Assembly (NCBI RefSeq): GCF_023715845.1
Contig: NZ_JAMBOR010000002.1
Coordinates: 62,001 to 126,000, forward strand
Direction of reading: 5' to 3'
Origin: Fictibacillus phosphorivorans
GTDB taxonomy: Bacteria; Bacillota; Bacilli; Bacillales; Fictibacillaceae
Length of the DNA: 64,000 nucleotides
The notes under the pieces were generated by a model. It saw only the letters and a program-made list of their open reading frames with translations. It was not told where the DNA came from and did not search any database. Shown in pieces: positions 57,288 to 64,000 of this stretch (position 1 is the first letter of the stretch; every line of letters begins with the position of its first letter). The translations under genes were made by a program, and so were the position numbers.

Positions 57288-58430
57288 CTATTTCAGTTTT
57301 TCTAATCGGTCACGCTGACTTAATATCTCGGTTACCCGGACGCCAAAATTCTCATCGATTACAACGACTTCACCTTTTGCTATCATCTTTTGATTTACAA
57401 AGATATCTACAGGCTCTCCCGCCAGCTTATCAAGCTCTACAATCGAGCCGGCTGACATCTCTAAAATGTCTTTAATCGTTTTTTTCGTACGTCCTAATTC
57501 CACAGTTACTTGAAGCGGAATGTCTAGAAGCATATCCAAGTTCTTCGTTTCAGCCTGGTTTGAACCAAAATCACTGAAATCTGAAAAACTAGCAGGCTTC
57601 ACAGAAACGTCTCTCAATTGCGGTTGATAAGATGGAGATGGTTCTGTCTTAGTCTCTTTTTGTGCATACGATTGTTCATGATCTCGTAAAGATGGTTCTA
57701 AAACAGACTGAGCTTCCTCTAGAGGCGTATGGTCTGCAACAGGCGCCTGCTCTACTGGAGGTTCAGGATTCATCAGTTTGTAAACGAGATCTTTTGAGAA
57801 TTCAGCATCGATCAATTGCATGATGTTGGAATCTATCAATTCTCCTACTTTCAGACGAAACGAGACTTTTACTAGAATTTCTTCATCTGGAATCATACTC
57901 ATGTTTGATTCCACATCCAGAAAATCAATCTTAGGCGGAGAGATATCTACTTTCTTGTTAAAGATCGTTGACATCGATGTCGATGCAGAACCCATCATCT
58001 GGTTCATTGCTTCACCAACGGCACTTAACTGAAGTTCTCCGAAATCCGGCGAAGGATTCGTACCTTCACCGCCAAGCATGAGGTCAGCGATGATCTGTGC
58101 ATCCGACTTCCGGATGACCAAAAGATTTGCACCCTCAATGCCTTCTGTATATGTAACCTGTACAGCCACATGCGGGATCGGGAATTCATTTTTTAACTCC
58201 GTTCGTTTAACAACGCTAACAGTAGGAGTCGTAATCTCTACTTTTTGATTTAAAAGTGTAGAGAGGGCTGTAGCTGCACTTCCAAATGAGATGTTCCCAA
58301 TTTCACCTAATGCATCTTGTTCAATAGTAGATAAATAGTCTTCGGTTTTTGTCGTTCCGGACGAGGAAGGACTTCCACCATTTAATAAAGCATCAATTTC
58401 GTCTTGTGAAAGCATATCTCCACTTACCAT
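57288..58430 (-). CDS. fliY: Flagellar switch / CheY-P phosphatase FliY
   Basis: 380 residues. The N-terminus shares the CheY-P-binding segment MLSQDEIDALLNGG (6-19) with FliM. Two CheC-type phosphatase motifs follow: Asp39/Glu43/Asn46 and Ser136/Glu140/Asn143. A variable proline/glutamate-rich linker (about 215-280) leads to the FliN-like C-terminal domain (LLDIPLQVTVELGRTKKTIKDIL, in two parts; GEPVDIFVNQKMIAKGEVVV). It is both a C-ring component and the main phosphatase at the switch. It overlaps fliM by 7 bases. Confidence 0.94.
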   Translation of the reverse strand: MVSGDMLSQDEIDALLNGGSPSSSGTTKTEDYLSTIEQDALGEIGNISFGSAATALSTLLNQKVEITTPTVSVVKRTELKNEFPIPHVAVQVTYTEGIEGANLLVIRKSDAQIIADLMLGGEGTNPSPDFGELQLSAVGEAMNQMMGSASTSMSTIFNKKVDISPPKIDFLDVESNMSMIPDEEILVKVSFRLKVGELIDSNIMQLIDAEFSKDLVYKLMNPEPPVEQAPVADHTPLEEAQSVLEPSLRDHEQSYAQKETKTEPSPSYQPQLRDVSVKPASFSDFSDFGSNQAETKNLDMLLDIPLQVTVELGRTKKTIKDILEMSAGSIVELDKLAGEPVDIFVNQKMIAKGEVVVIDENFGVRVTEILSQRDRLEKLK

Positions 58431-59416
58431 TGATCCTCATCCTCCTTAATGGTCTCTAAAATTTGTACAGCGAGCTTTTTCTTTACCTTTCCTGGCTGAC
58501 CAAGAAACTTAGGAGTGTTTTCCACTTTTATCACTAGCGGCTGACCAATCCTTTGGTCTAACTCAATACAATCTCCTGAAGCAAGGTAAAGGAATTCTTC
58601 GATTGACATCTCTGAAGAACCTAATTCAATTTTAAAAGGAAGGAGTGCATTTTTTAATTTTTGTTCAATAAACTCCGATTCACCTGGTGTACGAACTTTC
58701 TTTTTATTCTGCATCCAATGACTAACTGAGAGTTTTGGAATAATCGGTTCGATCACAACATGAGGCAAACAAATATTGATCATCCCGCTCGTTTCTCCAA
58801 TCGTCGTATTTAGTGAAATAACGACTACTGTTTCGTTAGGGGAAACCATCTGCAAAAATTGCGGGTTAACTTCCAGATCCAGCATGAAAGGATCAAGTTC
58901 AATAACACTTGTCCAAGCTTCCTTAAAACTATCCAATGTATTTTCGAATAGCTGGCTCATGATTCTTGTCTCGATCTCAGTCAGGTTCTCGATCTTGTTC
59001 ATACCCGTACCACTGCCGCCCATTACTCTGTCCAGCATCGCATAGGCAATGTTCGGATTCACTTCCATCAAGATTCTGCCTTCAAATGGGTGTGCTTCAA
59101 ATACATTTAAAAGCGTCATCTTCGGGACAGAACGAATAAATTCTTCATAAGGCAGCTGATCAACAGACGCCACTCCGATTTGTACATACGTTCTTAACTG
59201 AGCTGAAAAATAGGTGGTCAATAGCCTTGCAAAGTTTTCATGCAAACGAGTTAAACTGCGAATCTGTTCTTTTGAGAACCGAAGGGCTCTTTTAAAATCG
59301 TAAACTTTTACTTTCTTCTCTGACTCTTCCTTTTTTAGTTCTTCTGCATCCATCTCGCCTGTTGATAGAGCGGAAAGAAGCGCATCAATTTCGTTTTGCG
59401 ACAAAACATCTACCAA
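58424..59416 (-). CDS. fliM: Flagellar motor switch protein FliM
   Basis: 330 residues from the TTG at 59416. CheY-P-binding LSQNEIDALLSAL near the start, VKVYDFKRALRFSKEQIRSL (about 35-54), the middle domain with MLDRVMGGSGTG, and the C-terminal FliN-like SpoA domain (from about 250). The GTG at 59425 lies within the GAGGTGAG ribosome site, so TTG-59416, five bases after it, is the better start. It forms the C-ring with FliG and FliY. Confidence 0.94.
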   Translation of the reverse strand: MVDVLSQNEIDALLSALSTGEMDAEELKKEESEKKVKVYDFKRALRFSKEQIRSLTRLHENFARLLTTYFSAQLRTYVQIGVASVDQLPYEEFIRSVPKMTLLNVFEAHPFEGRILMEVNPNIAYAMLDRVMGGSGTGMNKIENLTEIETRIMSQLFENTLDSFKEAWTSVIELDPFMLDLEVNPQFLQMVSPNETVVVISLNTTIGETSGMINICLPHVVIEPIIPKLSVSHWMQNKKKVRTPGESEFIEQKLKNALLPFKIELGSSEMSIEEFLYLASGDCIELDQRIGQPLVIKVENTPKFLGQPGKVKKKLAVQILETIKEDEDQW

Positions 59417-59449
59417 GAGTCTCACCTCTTTTCATGCATGTATTTATAA

Positions 59450-59878
59450 TTATTGAACGATCTTATGAGTAGTGTAGACTCTTACTACTTTTCCATCTTT
59501 CATAACTTTATTGATTTCGGTTTTCAAGGTGTTTTCAAGTGAAACTAACCCTTTTTGTCCTGAGAGTTCATTGGTTTTTTTGTTGGAAATTTCATAAATG
59601 ATCAAGTTATTAACCTGAAACAATCTTTTTTCAAGTTCTGTTTTTGCATCCTTACTATCGGCTTGTATTTTAAACTTGATCTTGATATAAGACTGATCTG
59701 CCAAATTTGTGGTGATTTCTTCAGTTTCCACCATCAGCTTATCCAGTTCTTCGGCAGTTGGCTCAGAAGCTTCGGTCTTAGGAGAGAAGTATTGAAACCC
59801 AAAATAACCTGCTGCACCGATAAGGCCAATAGCAACAATCATGGAAAGCATGATCGTTACCGCTTTGTTTTTACCCAT
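59450..59878 (-). CDS. fliL: Flagellar basal-body-associated protein FliL
   Basis: 142-residue single-pass membrane protein: helix at about 7-29 (VTIMLSMIVAIGLIGAAGYF), then an extracytoplasmic stomatin-like domain ending ALKTEINKVMKDGKVVRVY-type (LENTLKTEINKVMKDGKVV). It supports stator function. It directly abuts flbD/swrD (59878/59879). Confidence 0.93.
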   Translation of the reverse strand: MGKNKAVTIMLSMIVAIGLIGAAGYFGFQYFSPKTEASEPTAEELDKLMVETEEITTNLADQSYIKIKFKIQADSKDAKTELEKRLFQVNNLIIYEISNKKTNELSGQKGLVSLENTLKTEINKVMKDGKVVRVYTTHKIVQ

Positions 59879-60094
59879 CTATCGATCCTCCTCTTTGTTG
59901 CCGTTAATCGGCAACAAAGTAATGCCTCTGTAAAATGAGGCGACTTTCTGAGTGACCGTTTCCTCACTTTCTTTCACAACAAATTTCTTTCCTGTCGTTA
60001 AGGTGATTGTCGTATCAGGAAACGATTGAACCTGTTCAATATAAATGGCATTTAAAGTAAACGTGTTACCATTTAATTGGGTTAAAGTAATCAT
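59879..60094 (-). CDS. swrD: FlbD-family protein SwrD (YlzI)
   Basis: 71 residues: MITLTQLNGNTFTLNAIYIE followed by DTTITLTTGKKFVVKESEE. It is the FlbD/SwrD family found between flgE and fliL. In B. subtilis SwrD raises stator torque and swarming. No membrane segment; probably cytoplasmic. Confidence 0.92.
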   Translation of the reverse strand: MITLTQLNGNTFTLNAIYIEQVQSFPDTTITLTTGKKFVVKESEETVTQKVASFYRGITLLPINGNKEEDR

Positions 60095-60141
60095 ATGAAT
60101 TCAGGACCAAGCAACCGAATGTTTAGCCCTTCCTCCCTTCA

Positions 60142-60942
60142 TTAGCGTTTTAAGTTCACCAGTTCTTGAAGGATTTCATCAGATGTTGTGATAATTCTTG
60201 TATTTGCCTGAAAACCACGCTGAGCCACGATCATTTCAGTAAATTCTTCAGAAAGGTCAACGTTGGACATTTCAAGCGCACCAGCTACTAAAGTTCCGGC
60301 ACCCCCATCTCCTGGAAATGAATTAACTGGTTCCCCAGAGTTTGTGCTTTTACTATATTCATTACCTCCGATTTTTTCCAAACCTTCGTTATTTGGAAAT
60401 TTAGCCAATTGAATTTGCCCAGCTTTAACTAAAGCACCATCTTTATCGATATAATTAACTGTTCCATCTGCCCCAACGCTAAAGCTCTTTGCATTTGTAT
60501 CAATAACAATAGGAAGATTATTACCTCCAAGCAAATACTTTCCATCCGAACTTACTATTGAGCCTGACTTATCTAAATAAAAATTCCCTGCTCTTGTGTA
60601 ACTTATATCTGTACCGGTATTACTACCTAATCTAAAAAAGCCATCTCCAGATATCCCTAGATCTAAGGGCCGACCCGTTGTTTGCAAACTACCTTGCGTA
60701 TGAACGGTATCAATAGTTGAAAGTTGTGAACCTAATCCTACCTGCATAGGATTCACACCACCTCTTCCTCCTGCAGTTGGAGCACTAGCCCCAGCAATCT
60801 GTTGACTCACAAGATCATTAAATGTCGTACGACCTTTTTTAAAGCCGTATGTATTGACGTTTGCAATGTTGTTTCCGATTACATCAAGCTTTACCTGAAA
60901 ATTTTTCATACCGCTGATTCCTGAGTACATAGAACGTAACAT
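60142..60942 (-). CDS. flgE: Flagellar hook protein FlgE
   Basis: 266 residues. Rod/hook N-terminal motif MLRSMYSGISGMKNFQVKLD and GNNIANVNTYGFKK; C-terminal GALEMSNVDLSEEFTEMIV with QRGFQANTRII. Short hook protein typical of B. subtilis (264 residues; formerly annotated as flgG). It polymerises outside the cell to form the universal joint, with assembly capped by FlgD and length set by FliK. Confidence 0.93.
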   Translation of the reverse strand: MLRSMYSGISGMKNFQVKLDVIGNNIANVNTYGFKKGRTTFNDLVSQQIAGASAPTAGGRGGVNPMQVGLGSQLSTIDTVHTQGSLQTTGRPLDLGISGDGFFRLGSNTGTDISYTRAGNFYLDKSGSIVSSDGKYLLGGNNLPIVIDTNAKSFSVGADGTVNYIDKDGALVKAGQIQLAKFPNNEGLEKIGGNEYSKSTNSGEPVNSFPGDGGAGTLVAGALEMSNVDLSEEFTEMIVAQRGFQANTRIITTSDEILQELVNLKR

Positions 60943-61027
60943 TTGTTTTTATCTCCCTTACTTGGTTTAGTAAACTGCTTCTGTCTATCTGCAGTTTCTG
61001 TGAGCCTCCTGTAAAGGTCCAGCTCGT

Positions 61028-61405
61028 TTATTCGTCAATTACGATGGCACCATTAATGTTTGTGAAGATCTGGGATGCGGACTCGTTTCTTCCTAAAGCT
61101 GTGATTACGGTCTTATTTGGCGCATTTATAACAAGAGTTACATCTCTCAAAATTACAAGAGAGTCTTTTACTCCTTTTCGTTCAGCTTCTTTTACCTTTT
61201 CACTAATTTTGTTCCAGCTTGCATCTGTTATTTTTATATTCCTGTCTTCAAACCGTTTTTTTGCATGCTTACTGACCGTAAGAGACGAATTCAGCTCTTT
61301 ATCAAACAGTGACTCGAACGAATGTTGGTTAACTTTTGGTCGTTGATTTCGTGCTGGGTAAAGGGTTGGCTGGAACATTTGATGAGCGGTAATCCGTTCG
61401 CTCAT
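61028..61405 (-). CDS. TIGR02530-type flagellar operon protein
   Basis: 125 residues. The core VSKHAKKRFEDRNIKITDAS, followed by LVILRDVTLVINAPNKTVIT and a terminal IFTNINGAIVIDE, matches the small 'flagellar operon protein' family (TIGR02530) found between flgD and flgE. The N-terminal 40 residues are variable. It has no membrane segment. Its function is not established; position suggests a part in hook assembly or substrate control. I do not recall it in B. subtilis 168, so it marks a difference from that operon. Confidence 0.85.
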   Translation of the reverse strand: MSERITAHQMFQPTLYPARNQRPKVNQHSFESLFDKELNSSLTVSKHAKKRFEDRNIKITDASWNKISEKVKEAERKGVKDSLVILRDVTLVINAPNKTVITALGRNESASQIFTNINGAIVIDE

Positions 61406-61419
61406 AACTTCAACTCCTT

Positions 61420-61872
61420 TTAGTTCGCTGGGTCTGTAATCTTAATAACTTGGAAACTTGTAATCTTTGATCCATCACTCATCTCAAGCATGACCAAGCC
61501 TTTTTCAAACAATACGGAATTCACAGTATCCTCTTTTTCTTCTAGCACTTTTTCGCCTTTTTCATTTATAGTTTCCGTTTCATACGTCACTTGTTTACCA
61601 ATCATCTGGCTCTGCTGAAGAAGGGAAGCTTCAGTTTGGAAGGTCAAAAACTGCTGCATCGTTTTATTCATGTTTGTCATTTGTTCTAGTGACGAAAAGC
61701 TTGCCATCTGTGCAATGAATTCTCGGTCTTGCATAGGGCTTGTAGGATCTTGATTTTGCAGCTGAGTGATTAGAATCTTAAGAAAATCATCTTTTCCTAG
61801 AATATTAGATCCGGTTTGTTTTGTGTTAGCTTGATAGTTGGATAACATGAGATTTTCTGATACTTTCGACAT
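61420..61872 (-). CDS. flgD: Flagellar hook capping protein FlgD
   Basis: 150 residues, the short form without the C-terminal Ig-like extension of enteric FlgD. Conserved [20 protein letters not shown], then [19 protein letters not shown] and MIGKQVTYE. It caps the growing hook and is shed later. It is cotranscribed just after fliK. Confidence 0.94.
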   Translation of the reverse strand: MSKVSENLMLSNYQANTKQTGSNILGKDDFLKILITQLQNQDPTSPMQDREFIAQMASFSSLEQMTNMNKTMQQFLTFQTEASLLQQSQMIGKQVTYETETINEKGEKVLEEKEDTVNSVLFEKGLVMLEMSDGSKITSFQVIKITDPAN

Positions 61873-61878
61873 TATTCA

Positions 61879-63033
61879 TCACACTTCCTCATTTAAAATC
61901 ACTTCTGAGAGTTGTTCTTCAAATGAAAATTCATTCTCGACATCATCGGTTTCTTTATTGTTTGGATGATGATTTTCACGCTCTTGCCTTTCCTGATCAT
62001 GAAATGGAAAGGACTGATCATCCTTATAAAAAACAACTTCAAGTTTTTCAAATTCTATATTCTGTCCAGTAAAAGCTTGTTTAAGCTGAGTTAGCTGTCC
62101 ATCCAACGCATCTTTGGCTGCCTGAGACGAAGCGATTATCCTTGCTGCGATCTCACCGTGTTTCTGAATCAGTTGAATTTCAATCGTGCCGAGATTTTCT
62201 GGCGTAAGTTTTATTTGCATTTTTGTGAAACCTGATTCCGTAACGATCAGTTTTCCTTTTGTGATGATCTGCTGTAATTCACGAATAAATGGTTGTTTTT
62301 GACCTTCTTCTGTCGAAACAGGTACTTTTAAAGTCCATTGTTCTAATGGTGATAAAGGGCTTTGTACCGATTGAAAATGATTTGATACATGTTCCGTCTG
62401 TTTTACTGGTACGTATCTTTGAAAGGCTTGTTCAGCAAATGTCTGTACCTTTTTCACAGTTGAAAGATCTTCCATGATTTTAATGAAGCTACTTTTGTCT
62501 GTGGAACCATTAATGTCCATCACTTTTTTTACGCGATTAAATATTTGTTCAATTTGTTTCGAAAGACTATCTTTGCTATCTAGCTTTACTTCTGGAAACC
62601 ATTTTCCAATCCGCTGAGTCAGTTCTTTTTGCTGCGGTTGTGACAACGTGTGCTGTTGATCATAGAACATCACTTGTAATAAGAAAGCTAATTTCATTTC
62701 AGGTAAATGAATTTGAATACTTTCCTCACCTTTAATCTGTTCACCTAACATCGACTCGATCAGTTCCTTTATTTCATCAGGAAGATCCTTCATTAATGCT
62801 TGCACATCTTTGTCTTCAATAGACGGATTCCAGAATGGATTGGACTCATCTGTATCGGATAATAACTTCGTAAGTAACTCTGCTATGCTGACATCTACTT
62901 CTTGATTGCTCTCGTACGGCGTTTGTTCCATAGGTATTAAATACTGAGAAAAAAGAGATTTTATTTGACCGGTTGGTTTGCTGCTATGTGTCATTTGTAC
63001 TGGCGCTGATACTCGTTCCATCATGACTTGCAT
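61879..63033 (-). CDS. fliK: Flagellar hook-length control protein FliK
   Basis: 384 residues from ATG-63033. The N-terminal part is variable and polar; the C-terminal Flg_hook domain (about 255-345) has LKLTPENLGTIEIQL-type sequence (QIKLTPENLGTIEIQL) and DALDGQLTQLKQAFTGQNIE. The tail is acidic and basic mixed (FHDQERQERENHHPNNKE). It measures hook length and triggers FlhB switching. The GTG codons at 63045/63042 overlap the AAAGGTGG ribosome site. Confidence 0.9.
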   Translation of the reverse strand: MQVMMERVSAPVQMTHSSKPTGQIKSLFSQYLIPMEQTPYESNQEVDVSIAELLTKLLSDTDESNPFWNPSIEDKDVQALMKDLPDEIKELIESMLGEQIKGEESIQIHLPEMKLAFLLQVMFYDQQHTLSQPQQKELTQRIGKWFPEVKLDSKDSLSKQIEQIFNRVKKVMDINGSTDKSSFIKIMEDLSTVKKVQTFAEQAFQRYVPVKQTEHVSNHFQSVQSPLSPLEQWTLKVPVSTEEGQKQPFIRELQQIITKGKLIVTESGFTKMQIKLTPENLGTIEIQLIQKHGEIAARIIASSQAAKDALDGQLTQLKQAFTGQNIEFEKLEVVFYKDDQSFPFHDQERQERENHHPNNKETDDVENEFSFEEQLSEVILNEEV

Positions 63034-63047
63034 TTTTTTCACCACCT

Positions 63048-63614
63048 TTAAAGAGAATTGCTTGCCATTAGCACGGTTAACTCTGCAGCTCTTTTCGCAT
63101 CAAGTTTTGCAAGAATTGCTGCTTGCGATTCTGTTTGTAATAATGTGAGGATTCCTAAGACTTCATCATTGTTCATCTCAGAAAAGACAGCTGCTGCATC
63201 TTTTGCCGACATGGCTTCATACAATTTTTTCAATTGTTTTTTCTCATCTGCTTTAACAGAAGTCTCAGCATCTTCCATTTGTTTTTCCAATAGAGCGATT
63301 TCATTCTTTAGGCCAGTCACCTCTTTTTCTTTCTTTTTAAGGTCGGCTGAAACTATTTTTATGTATTCTTCTTGCTCATTGAACTTAATTTGCCAACGTT
63401 TATCCTTATTCTGAGTAGCAGAAGCTGCTTGTGTTTCATCATTAAATACATTTTTCACGATCGGGATTTTCTTTCCTGAATTTTTGGCTTCTTCTAAGAC
63501 ATTCACTCCCATAAAGGAAAGAACGATTCCAAATACAGTCACTGCAAAAACAGCTGGAACAGCAATTACTAGAAGAAACCATACTAACTTGCTAGATTTT
63601 TCATTTTCTTTCAT
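63048..63614 (-). CDS. ylxF: YlxF: MotE/MgtE-N-like flagellar operon protein
   Basis: 188 residues from ATG-63614. A membrane helix at about 10-35 (VWFLLVIAVPAVFAVTVFGI), a coiled coil (about 65-115, KEKEVTGLKNEIALLEKQME), and an MgtE-N-like C-terminal domain (LKKLYEAMSAKDAAAVFSEM then DEVLGILTLLQTESQAAILA). The family is placed between fliJ and fliK and is related to MotE, suggesting a structural role at the basal body or stator. AGGTGAG precedes the start; the open frame to 63632 overlaps fliJ. Confidence 0.88.
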   Translation of the reverse strand: MKENEKSSKLVWFLLVIAVPAVFAVTVFGIVLSFMGVNVLEEAKNSGKKIPIVKNVFNDETQAASATQNKDKRWQIKFNEQEEYIKIVSADLKKKEKEVTGLKNEIALLEKQMEDAETSVKADEKKQLKKLYEAMSAKDAAAVFSEMNNDEVLGILTLLQTESQAAILAKLDAKRAAELTVLMASNSL

Positions 63615-63628
63615 AAGCTCACCTGTTT

Positions 63629-64000
63629 TCACGACTTCGCATAACGCAAAACGGAGAATTCATCATTCTGCATGTTTTCATATATAGTAAGTTTCGTCTC
63701 ATAGGTATGAAACTGTTTTTCTTTTAATTTTTCATACTTTTTTACTTCGATCGTCTGTTGAAGCAGCTTTTGCTGAATGGCCTGCATGCGTTCCCTTGCT
63801 CTTTGGAGAATGGGTTGTAATTCCTTGATCTTATTTGACATAGAAAGAAGAAAACGCTGTGTATTTTGAAGATCATTAACGCCCATTTTTTGCTGAAACT
63901 GCTGATTTGAGAGTTTCTCAATATCTTCTTTACGTTTTAATAGTTTGTAGATCTCTTCTGCAATACTTTCGAATGCCTGAACAGCCTCACCAAGCTCCAG
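63629..64000 (-). CDS. fliJ: Flagellar export chaperone FliJ, C-terminal part
   Basis: The last 123 codons of a gene that begins beyond the right window edge; the frame is open to base 64000, upstream of the first in-frame ATG (63886). It is almost entirely charged coiled coil (LGEAVQAFESIAEEIYKLLK, then MSNKIKELQPILQRARERMQ and YEKLKEKQFHTYETKLTIYE), typical of FliJ, which couples the FliI ATPase to FlhA. Position upstream of ylxF and fliK supports it. FliJ is about 147 residues in B. subtilis, so about 25 N-terminal residues are missing. Confidence 0.88.
   Translation of the reverse strand: MELGEAVQAFESIAEEIYKLLKRKEDIEKLSNQQFQQKMGVNDLQNTQRFLLSMSNKIKELQPILQRARERMQAIQQKLLQQTIEVKKYEKLKEKQFHTYETKLTIYENMQNDEFSVLRYAKS

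Overview
The window is a stretch of Bacillaceae chromosome: low-GC, Gram-positive, endospore-forming and flagellated. Evidence is the Bacillus subtilis-like gene order, dipicolinate synthase (dpaA/dpaB), SpoIIIE, B. subtilis-type chemotaxis genes (cheC, cheD, fliY, sigD, swrB), PolC and paired RNase J. The sequence does not fix the genus. A GC-rich intergenic repeat of a type I remember from Bacillus/Fictibacillus-like genomes fits this placement. Every gene I accept is on the minus strand, so transcription runs from high to low coordinates. I see no tRNA, rRNA, CRISPR array, insertion sequence or prophage.

From right to left in transcription order: (1) 64000-43420 is the 3' two-thirds of the fla/che operon: fliJ (cut by the window edge), ylxF, fliK, flgD, a TIGR02530-type small flagellar gene, flgE, flbD/swrD, fliL, fliM, fliY, cheY, fliZ, fliP, fliQ, fliR, flhB, flhA, flhF, flhG, cheB, cheA, cheW, cheC, cheD, sigD, swrB. 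It builds hook, C-ring and export gate, adds chemotaxis signalling and ends with the sigma factor for late motility genes. (2) 43261-40101: rpsB, tsf, pyrH, frr (translation and UMP kinase). (3) 39920-29758: uppS, cdsA, dxr, rasP, proS, polC (lipid and isoprenoid precursors, regulated proteolysis, prolyl-tRNA, replication). (4) 29602-23432: rimP, nusA, rnpM, rplGA, infB, ylxP, rbfA, truB, followed by ribF, rpsO and pnpA (to 19756). (5) 19633-15314: ylxY, mlpA, dpaA, dpaB (sporulation and peptidase genes). (6) 15168-11956: asd, dapG, dapA (aspartate to dihydrodipicolinate, feeding lysine, peptidoglycan and spore DPA). (7) 11708-6511: rnjB, tepA, ylzJ, spoIIIE. (8) 6022-1: a GntR/UTRA regulator, a BMP-type nucleoside ABC transporter (nupNOPQ-like) and the start of a ymfF-like M16 peptidase.

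Many start codons were moved inward from the longest reading frame because of Shine-Dalgarno spacing and the N-termini I know for the families (spoIIIE, dapA, dpaA, pnpA, rpsO, truB, rnpM, nusA, pyrH, tsf, rpsB, cheD, fliP, fliM, fliK, ylxF). Intrinsic terminators follow most transcription units. Candidate promoters precede nupN, rnjB, dpaA (SigK-like), rpsO, rimP and rpsB.

Nothing here looks like a new multi-gene system; the content is conserved core genome. The best leads are RNA and DNA elements: a structured, possibly pseudoknotted leader upstream of uppS; a strong hairpin with an interrupted U tract in the rimP-nusA leader that fits NusA autoregulation; a terminator-like hairpin inside the nusA-infB operon between rbfA and truB; and two inverted copies of a GC-rich dispersed repeat, one of them where ymxH would be expected.
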